This document shows positions 5,848 through 9,796 of a stretch of 9,796 nt of DNA, piece by piece (position 1 is the first letter of the stretch; the number at the start of each line of letters is the position of its first letter). This stretch comes from Devosia equisanguinis. GTDB lineage: Bacteria; Pseudomonadota; Alphaproteobacteria; Rhizobiales; Devosiaceae. The stretch is from contig CAMDAL010000136.1 of assembly GCA_945888565.1 (NCBI GenBank), positions 1-9,796 on the forward strand. Direction: 5' to 3'. Below the pieces are notes generated by a model. That model ran no database searches, was not told where the DNA came from, and was given only the letters and a program-made list of their open reading frames with translations. Made by a program: the position numbers and the translations under genes.

Positions 5848-6725
5848 TTCGGCTCGCGCTGCATGAGGGCGACGAACAGGTCGCTGAGGGTGGGAGTGGA
5901 GACGTCGCCAAGGGTGGCGAGATGGCCGCGATCGACGCCGTCGAAGACCATGGCGGTCTGGCCGAAGCGGGTTTCCTCATAGATCGGCTTCAGGGCACGC
6001 GCCGCATCGACATGGGCGGGGCGGACGAGGACCTGGGCGTATTTGCCCGACACGGTCTCCATCTGCATGTGGAGGATCAGTTCGCCATCGCGGATGAACA
6101 TGATGTCAGAGAGCATGAACTCGATCTCATCCACCTGGTGGGTGGTGATGAGCAGCGTACGCTCCTCGGTCATGTAGTCTTCGAGCAGGCGGCGGTAGAA
6201 GCGCTTGCGGTAGGTGATGTCGAGGCCGAGGGTCGGTTCGTCGAGCACCAGCAGCTTGGCGTTGATGGCCATGACCACCGCGAGGTGGAGCTGGGCGATC
6301 ATGCCCTTCGACAGGTTCTTGATCCGCGCATCCATCTTCACGTCGGTGCCCTCGAGGAAGCCATGGGCCTTCGCGGGATCGAAGTTGGGGTGGATGTTGG
6401 TGAGCAGCGCGAACAGTTCGCGGACGCGCAGGAAGCGCGGCAGGCTCGCCACGTCGGAGATGAAGGCGACGTTTTCCATCAGGTGGGCGCGCTTGGCGTA
6501 CGGGTCCTCGCCGAGGACGCGGACGGTGCCTTCGTAGCTGGTGAGGCCGAGGATGGCGTTCAGCGTGGTGGTCTTGCCGGCGCCGTTGTGGCCCACGAGG
6601 CCGTAGATGCGGCCGGGAGGGATGTCGAAATCGAGCCCGTGGAGGATTTCACGACCACCGAACTGCTTCTTGAGGCCGCGCGCCGAGACGATCGGAGCAG
6701 GTGTGGTTTGAGCCAGATCATTCAT
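5844..6725 (-). CDS. ABC transporter ATP-binding protein (YtrB/CcmA-like)
   Basis: The 293-residue ATPase carries Walker A GHNGAGKT (45-52), signature LSKGM (138-142, in place of LSGGQ), Walker B LLVLDEPT (158-165) with catalytic Glu163, D-loop GLD (167-169) and switch His196 (TTHQVDE). The Q-loop position carries Asp91 (VAFISDVASLP) rather than Gln. The ~60-residue C-terminal extension after FIRDGEL is usual for drug/lipid exporters of the CcmA/YtrB group. The protein would power the permease encoded downstream. The ATG at 6725 is chosen because it overlaps the GntR stop by eight bases (6718-6725) and residue 12 already enters the ABC fold (IVSARGLKKQF); longer in-frame extension runs through the GntR gene. 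ATPase and permease are linked by an ATGA overlap. Confidence 0.92.
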   Translation of the reverse strand: MNDLAQTTPAPIVSARGLKKQFGGREILHGLDFDIPPGRIYGLVGHNGAGKTTTLNAILGLTSYEGTVRVLGEDPYAKRAHLMENVAFISDVASLPRFLRVRELFALLTNIHPNFDPAKAHGFLEGTDVKMDARIKNLSKGMIAQLHLAVVMAINAKLLVLDEPTLGLDITYRKRFYRRLLEDYMTEERTLLITTHQVDEIEFMLSDIMFIRDGELILHMQMETVSGKYAQVLVRPAHVDAARALKPIYEETRFGQTAMVFDGVDRGHLATLGDVSTPTLSDLFVALMQREPK

Positions 6726-7089
6726 TGTCACTGCCTTGACGGTTGGAGTTCGCGAGAAGCTCGGCGGGATCGAGTTCGAGGGCGGCGAGGCGCTTGGCGA
6801 TGCGCGGCCACTCGTCGGTGAGGAAGCGTTGCCGCTCGTGGACGAGCAGGCGCTGACGGGCGCCGGGCTGGATATACATGCCCATGCCGCGGCGGCTTTC
6901 GACGACGCCGATATCGACAAGCGACTGGTAGGCGCGGGTTACGGTCAGCGGGTTGACCTGCAGGTCAGCGGAGATCTGTCGCACCGAGGGCAGCGCCTCG
7001 CCCTCCGCGGTGGTGCGGCTGAGGATCATCTCGGCAATCCTTTCGCTGATCTGCAGGAAGATCGGCTGTGTGTCGTTGAACTGGCTCAT
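6718..7089 (-). CDS. YtrA-type GntR family transcriptional repressor
   Basis: The 123-residue protein has a GntR winged helix-turn-helix (about 9-75: PIFLQISERIAEMI, LPSVRQISADLQVNPLTVTR, AYQSLVDIGVVESRRGMGMY) and only a ~45-residue tail. That short C-terminal region defines the YtrA subfamily, whose members repress ABC exporter operons and lack a large ligand domain. It is the first gene of the operon, followed by ATPase and permease. AAGG lies 7 bases before the ATG at 7089. A 28-bp dyad centred about 26 bases upstream is the likely operator, implying autoregulation. The inducer is not known; in this subfamily cell-envelope antibiotics are a common signal, but that is not shown here. Confidence 0.92.
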   Translation of the reverse strand: MSQFNDTQPIFLQISERIAEMILSRTTAEGEALPSVRQISADLQVNPLTVTRAYQSLVDIGVVESRRGMGMYIQPGARQRLLVHERQRFLTDEWPRIAKRLAALELDPAELLANSNRQGSDNE

Positions 7090-7101
7090 CGTGATGCCTT
7101 G

Positions 7102-7129
7102 GTAGTGTGGTAGTTATGTAGCACACTAC
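7102..7129. promoter_or_regulatory. probable operator of the GntR–ABC operon
   Basis: GTAGTGTG (7102-7109) and CACACTAC (7122-7129) are exact reverse complements around a 12-base spacer. Two more pairs match inside (TA 7111-7112 with TA 7119-7120), plus the central TA, so 11 of 14 positions are symmetric. It lies 13-40 bases upstream of the regulator's start codon and overlaps the -10 side of the predicted promoter. Bound repressor would block RNA polymerase. Long dyads with AGTGT-type half-sites are known for YtrA-type regulators; assignment to this protein is inferred from position. Confidence 0.7.
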
Positions 7130-7145
7130 ATGGGAGAGGTGTCAA
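7115..7145 (-). promoter_or_regulatory. predicted promoter of the GntR–ABC operon
   Basis: A perfect -35 box TTGACA is at 7145-7140 on the minus strand. The best -10 candidates are TACATA (7120-7115, spacing 19) or CATAAC (7118-7113, spacing 21), both inside the operator dyad. The spacing is longer than the ideal 17, so the exact -10 is uncertain. The -35 lies outside the dyad and the -10 lies within it. Confidence 0.5.
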
Positions 7146-7185
7146 GAGGGTACAAGGGGGCGTTGCTCTTGCTGTCGGGCTGGGG

Positions 7186-7202
7186 CATCTGTGCGTCAGA
7201 TG
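7186..7202 (+). promoter_or_regulatory. leader hairpin against the epimerase ribosome-binding site
   Basis: CATCTG (7186-7191) and CAGATG (7197-7202) form a 6-bp hairpin with a 5-base loop. Its last base is the first G of the GGGGAG Shine-Dalgarno (7202-7207), which stands 6 bases before the ATG at 7214. It could modulate ribosome access, but a 6-bp match may be chance. Confidence 0.3.
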
Positions 7203-7213
7203 GGGAGCTGCGG

Positions 7214-8206
7214 ATGCGTGTTCTGGTTACCGGGAGTGCCGGGTTCGTCGGGTTTCATCTCTGCCGGCGGCTCCTGGCGGAGGGGCATGAGGTGGTCGGA
7301 CTCGATGCGGTGACCGACTACTACGACGTGCGGCTGAAGGAAGCGCGGCTGGCGCAGCTCACCGCGTCGAACTTCCGCGAGGTACGCGGGCGGCTGGAGG
7401 ATGCGGCGGCGATCGAGGCCGCATTCGCCGAAGCGCCCGAAATCGTGGTGCATCTGGCGGCGCAGGCCGGCGTGCGGCACAGCCTGACGCACCCGCACGA
7501 ATACACCGAGGCTAATGTCACCGGCACGCTGGCGATGCTGGAAGCGGCGCGCCGGCAGATGCCTCGGCACATGCTGATCGCATCGTCGAGCTCGGTCTAC
7601 GGTAACAGCGGCCAGCCATCGCGCGAAACCGACAATACCGACAGGCCGGCCTCGCTCTATGCGGCGACCAAGAAGGCGACGGAGGCGATGAGCCATTCCT
7701 ATGCCCACCTGTTCGGCCTGCCGGTGACCTGCCTGCGGTTCTTCACCGTCTACGGCCCGTGGGGGCGGCCGGACATGGCGCCGATCCGGTTTGCCGAGGC
7801 GATCATGGGCGGGCGGGCGCTCGACATCTACGGCGAGGGCCGGATGACGCGTGACTTCACCTATGCGGACGACGTGATCGACGCGGTGATGCGGCTGGTG
7901 CCCGTGGTTCCCGAGGTGGGAAAGCCGGTGGGCCCGGGTGACACGCTCAGCCCCGTCGGCCCGTGGCGAGTGGTGAACATAGCCGGCGGGCGGCCGGTGG
8001 AGCTCATGCGCTTCGTCTCGACGATGGAAGCGGCGCTCGGGCGGGTGGCGGACAAGCACATGCTGCCAATGCAGCCGGGCGACGTGGTGGACACGGCGGC
8101 CGATACCAGCCTGCTCGAAGCGCTGGTGGGAGTGATACCGCAGACGCCGGTCGAGGTGGGGCTGGCGCGGTTCGCCGAGTGGTTCAGGGGGTGGAAGGCG
8201 GGGTAG
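7214..8206 (+). CDS. NAD-dependent epimerase, UDP-glucuronate 4-epimerase type
   Basis: The 330-residue extended short-chain dehydrogenase probably converts UDP-glucuronate to UDP-galacturonate for lipopolysaccharide or capsule. It shows GSAGFVG (7-13) for NAD, Asp31 after the second strand, HLAAQAGVRHSLTHPHEY (80-97), the SSSSVYG catalytic-serine segment (124-130), Tyr149-x3-Lys153 (YAATK) and the FFTVYGPWGRPDMA block (176-189). That last block, with IYGEG…TRDFTYADDV (205-221), marks the UDP-glucuronate epimerase group (LpsL/CapI) rather than GalE. The length is normal. The start at 7214 is chosen for GGGGAG 6 bases upstream and because MRVLVTGSAG is the usual N terminus; the open frame back to 7130 crosses the GntR promoter region. 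The gene diverges from the GntR operon. No other polysaccharide genes are visible here. Confidence 0.88.
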   Translation: MRVLVTGSAGFVGFHLCRRLLAEGHEVVGLDAVTDYYDVRLKEARLAQLTASNFREVRGRLEDAAAIEAAFAEAPEIVVHLAAQAGVRHSLTHPHEYTEANVTGTLAMLEAARRQMPRHMLIASSSSVYGNSGQPSRETDNTDRPASLYAATKKATEAMSHSYAHLFGLPVTCLRFFTVYGPWGRPDMAPIRFAEAIMGGRALDIYGEGRMTRDFTYADDVIDAVMRLVPVVPEVGKPVGPGDTLSPVGPWRVVNIAGGRPVELMRFVSTMEAALGRVADKHMLPMQPGDVVDTAADTSLLEALVGVIPQTPVEVGLARFAEWFRGWKAG

Positions 8207-8300
8207 GCCGCGTTCCATTGAGGTGTTGGGACCGGGTCACCGGAAGCCAGCTCCGGCGAACGGATTGCGGCTTTGGTGCACTACGCCGGGGGCGGCTGAC

Positions 8301-8375
8301 ATGTTAGACGATGGGGCATCTCCGGCGCGGAGTTTCCGCCGCAGCCGCACTCGATGTTCAGCAGAGCCAAGATGA
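8301..8375 (+). CDS. possible 24-aa leader ORF overlapping the exporter start
   Basis: ATG at 8301 opens a 24-codon frame ending in TGA (8373-8375), which overlaps the exporter ATG at 8372 as ATGA. The peptide is arginine-rich (ARSFRRSRTR at residues 9-18). A G-rich stretch (8288-8294) lies 6 bases or more upstream as a weak ribosome site. Two hairpins within it exclude each other: CTCCG (8320-8324) with CGGAG (8328-8332), and GCGGA (8327-8331) with TCCGC (8335-8339). This would suit translational coupling or attenuation, but the ORF is very short and unconfirmed. Confidence 0.25.
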   Translation: MLDDGASPARSFRRSRTRCSAEPR

Positions 8376-9616
8376 CTGTGACTGCAACGGGGGCTTCGGC
8401 CGCCCCGACAAGCACCTCCGCGACCACCGCCTCGACCCATGTCGCCGGCAAGACGACCCTGTCGATCATCGTGGCGGTGTCGGTGTGCCACATGATCAAC
8501 GACGTCATGCAGTCGATGCTGATGGCGATCTATCCGCTGCTGAAGGCGAACTACAATCTCGACTATGTGCAGATCGGGCTGCTCACCTTCACCTTCCAGG
8601 TGACGGCGTCGCTGCTGCAGCCGGCGATCGGGATTTACACCGACAAGCGGCCCCTGCCCTATTCGCTGCCGATCGGCATGGGGTCGAGCCTGCTCGGCCT
8701 GATCGTGCTCGGCTTTTCCTCGAGCTACTGGATGCTGCTGGTGGGCTCGGCGCTGGTGGGGCTGGGATCGGCGATCTTCCATCCCGAGAGTTCGCGCGTG
8801 GCGCGGCTCGCGTCGGGCGGGCGGCACGGGTTGGCGCAATCGATGTTCCAGGTCGGCGGCAATGCCGGTTCGGCGATCGGGCCGCTGCTGGCGGCGTTCA
8901 TCGTGCTCGGCAACGGGCAGTGGAGCGTCAGCTGGTTCGCGATCGGCTCGCTGGTCGGCATCTTCATCCTGTGGCGGGTGGGGATGTGGTACTCGGCGCA
9001 CCTGCTCGATGCGGCAAAGCGGCCGCCGGTGAGCAAGGCGCTGCTGTTCGACAAGCGCACGACGATGACGGCGCTGGTGGTGCTGGCGGTGCTGACGCTG
9101 ACCAAGAACGCCTACATGGCGGCCCTCGGCAACTACTACACCTTCTACCTGATCGAGCGGTTCAGCGTGAGCGTGCAGGACAGCCAGATCCTGCTGTTCG
9201 TGCACCTCGGCGCCGCGGCGCTCGGCGTGCTGCTGGGCGGGCCGATGAACGACCGGTTCGGCGCCAAGTTCGTCATCTGGTTTTCCATCCTCGGGGTGCT
9301 GCCGTTCACCCTTGCCCTGCCCTATGCCGATTTCACCTGGACGGTGATCCTGAGCGTGATCATCGGGCTGATCTTCTCGTCGGCGTTCTCGGCCATCGTG
9401 GTGTTCGCGCAGGAACTGCTGCCGGGCCGGATCGGGCTGGTGGCGGGAATATTCTTCGGCTTCGCGTTTGGCGCGGGCGGCATCGCGGCGGCGGCGCTGG
9501 GCGGCGTGGCCGAGGCGACGAGCATCGAATACGTGTTCTGGTTGTGCTCTTTCCTGCCGTTCGCGGGACTGCTGACGGTGTTCCTGCCGGACATGGAGAA
9601 GGGGCGGGGGCGGTAG
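8372..9616 (+). CDS. fsr: MFS efflux transporter, fosmidomycin-resistance (Fsr) type
   Basis: The 414-residue product is a 12-span major facilitator of the Fsr family, drug:proton antiporters that expel fosmidomycin and other small compounds. Family landmarks are HMINDVMQSMLMAIYP (40-55) in the first span, the GIYTDKRP loop (87-94), GLGSAIFHPESSRVAR (130-145), QSMFQVGGNAGSAIGP (157-171 region), GGPMNDRFGAK (289-299) and QELLPGRIGLVAGIFFGF (347-364). The N terminus has about 28 Ala/Ser/Thr-rich residues before the first helix, a little long for the family. The start is uncertain: ATG 8372 has a weak AGAG 5 bases upstream and overlaps a possible leader ORF; ATG 8354 in the same frame would add six residues and has no ribosome site. 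A tetraloop hairpin follows the stop codon by about 37 bases. The natural substrate is unknown. Confidence 0.88.
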   Translation: MTVTATGASAAPTSTSATTASTHVAGKTTLSIIVAVSVCHMINDVMQSMLMAIYPLLKANYNLDYVQIGLLTFTFQVTASLLQPAIGIYTDKRPLPYSLPIGMGSSLLGLIVLGFSSSYWMLLVGSALVGLGSAIFHPESSRVARLASGGRHGLAQSMFQVGGNAGSAIGPLLAAFIVLGNGQWSVSWFAIGSLVGIFILWRVGMWYSAHLLDAAKRPPVSKALLFDKRTTMTALVVLAVLTLTKNAYMAALGNYYTFYLIERFSVSVQDSQILLFVHLGAAALGVLLGGPMNDRFGAKFVIWFSILGVLPFTLALPYADFTWTVILSVIIGLIFSSAFSAIVVFAQELLPGRIGLVAGIFFGFAFGAGGIAAAALGGVAEATSIEYVFWLCSFLPFAGLLTVFLPDMEKGRGR

Positions 9617-9650
9617 TTCTTGCCCCTACCTCGCTCTGACCACTGACTGT

Positions 9651-9708
9651 CATCCCTGCGAAAGCAGGGACCCACCTCGCCACCCGCGCTGATTTCCGGT
9701 TGGGTCCC
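9651..9708. repeat. interspersed palindromic repeat, apparently truncated
   Basis: TCCCTGC (9653-9659) and GCAGGGA (9664-9670) close a GAAA tetraloop, and the string GTCATCCCTGCGAAAGCAGG is of the 'TCATCCC(C)GCGAAGGCGGGGA(CCC)' type repeated between genes in many alphaproteobacteria. GGGACCCA (9667-9674) also pairs with TGGGTCCC (9701-9708). A complete copy would be expected to continue with a mirror of the first hairpin after 9708, but the sequence turns into the IS-like region instead. It can serve as a terminator for the exporter gene. Confidence 0.55.
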
Positions 9709-9727
9709 CTGAACTCACGCGACAAGT

Positions 9728-9749
9728 GCAACACCTGCTAAGGTGTTGC
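9728..9749 (+). promoter_or_regulatory. 9-bp hairpin just before the transposase start
   Basis: GCAACACCT (9728-9736) and AGGTGTTGC (9741-9749) are exact reverse complements with a 4-base GCTA loop. The hairpin ends 5 bases before the ATG at 9754 and contains the only purine-rich ribosome-binding candidate (AGG, 9741-9743), which it would mask in read-through transcripts. Confidence 0.55.
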
Positions 9750-9753
9750 TGCG

Positions 9754-9796
9754 ATGGGACAATGCTATGAACAGGTGAGCCTGCGTGAGCGGGTGG
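9754..9796 (+). CDS. IS30-family transposase, N-terminal fragment
   Basis: The ATG at 9754 opens a frame running to the window edge, reading MGQCYEQVSLRERV. The pattern M-G-x-x-Y-x-x-L/VSLxER fits the start of IS30-family transposases, where this segment leads into an N-terminal helix-turn-helix that binds the element ends; the DDE catalytic core would lie beyond the window. Only 14 residues are visible, so the family call rests on this N-terminal signature and on the setting at a truncated repeat. It has no normal exposed Shine-Dalgarno; the hairpin at 9728-9749 covers the candidate site. Confidence 0.55.
   Translation, partial: MGQCYEQVSLRERV

Larger units (their letters stand above)
9709..9796 (+). 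mobile_element. left end of an IS30-family insertion sequence
   Basis: The segment after the repeat leads into a transposase start at 9754 and leaves the window. The exact left terminus is not resolved; the breakdown of the palindromic repeat around 9709-9712 is the best marker. The matching inverted repeat lies outside the window. A 9-bp hairpin just upstream of the transposase start is a common way for IS elements to block translation from outside transcripts. Confidence 0.5.

Noticed and set aside
5922..6821. Long plus-strand frame (299 codons) opposite the ABC ATPase and GntR gene
   Set aside because: It lies antisense to clear Walker A/B motifs and the winged helix, spans two real genes and has no domain of its own.
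7102..7213. Shared control of the epimerase by the GntR operator
   Set aside because: The dyad is over 80 bases upstream of the epimerase start and no plus-strand promoter is evident at the dyad, so control is assigned only to the GntR operon.
7196..8218. Minus-strand frame (340 codons) opposite the epimerase
   Set aside because: His/Arg-rich shadow composition; the plus strand has the full epimerase motif set.
8311..9639. Plus-strand frame of 442 codons overlapping the exporter in another frame
   Set aside because: Extremely Gly/Ala/Arg-rich, with none of the hydrophobic periodicity and MFS motifs shown by the frame starting at 8372.

Overview
The window is dense, GC-rich alphaproteobacterial DNA. 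The strong G/C third-codon bias, the 'CCTCCCC-ttg-GGGGAGG' palindromes between genes and the gene families present (DUF924, LgoD-like dehydrogenase, Fsr-type MFS exporter, YtrA-type GntR operon, UDP-glucuronate epimerase) fit a Hyphomicrobiales member of the Devosia type. That assignment is inference from family content and repeat style, not a database match. The window reads as chromosomal housekeeping and accessory metabolism, and it ends in the first bases of an insertion sequence.

Layout. Positions 1-80 hold the C-terminal end of an unrecognised gene (+). Positions 199-330 (-) encode a 43-residue single-span membrane protein that is easy to miss. A DUF924 gene (429-971, -) and a 72-residue FlbD-like small protein (1077-1295, +) diverge from a spacer holding a perfect 9-bp dyad. 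After a 335-base gene-free block of palindromic repeats comes a zinc alcohol dehydrogenase of the L-galactonate dehydrogenase type (1631-2632, -). It diverges from an L-threonine aldolase (2737-3780, + , TTG start), and the two share a spacer with back-to-back promoter-like hexamers. The aldolase converges on a two-domain VOC protein (3915-4832, -), with a 107-bp element with 34-bp terminal inverted repeats between them.

The clearest functional unit is a three-gene operon on the minus strand: a YtrA-type GntR repressor (6718-7089), an ABC ATPase (5844-6725) and an ABC-2-type permease (4957-5847). The genes overlap by 8 and 4 bases. The operon is preceded by a 28-bp dyad next to a perfect TTGACA box and followed by a nested hairpin, which is the picture of a small-molecule-responsive, autoregulated transporter.

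On the plus strand follow a UDP-glucuronate 4-epimerase-type gene (7214-8206) and an Fsr-type MFS exporter (8372-9616). The exporter may be preceded by an overlapping leader ORF. The last ~140 bases hold an interspersed palindromic repeat that seems to be cut by the left end of an IS30-type element, whose transposase starts at 9754 and runs off the window. I found no rRNA, tRNA or CRISPR array and no convincing new multi-gene system. The most interesting signals are at small scale.
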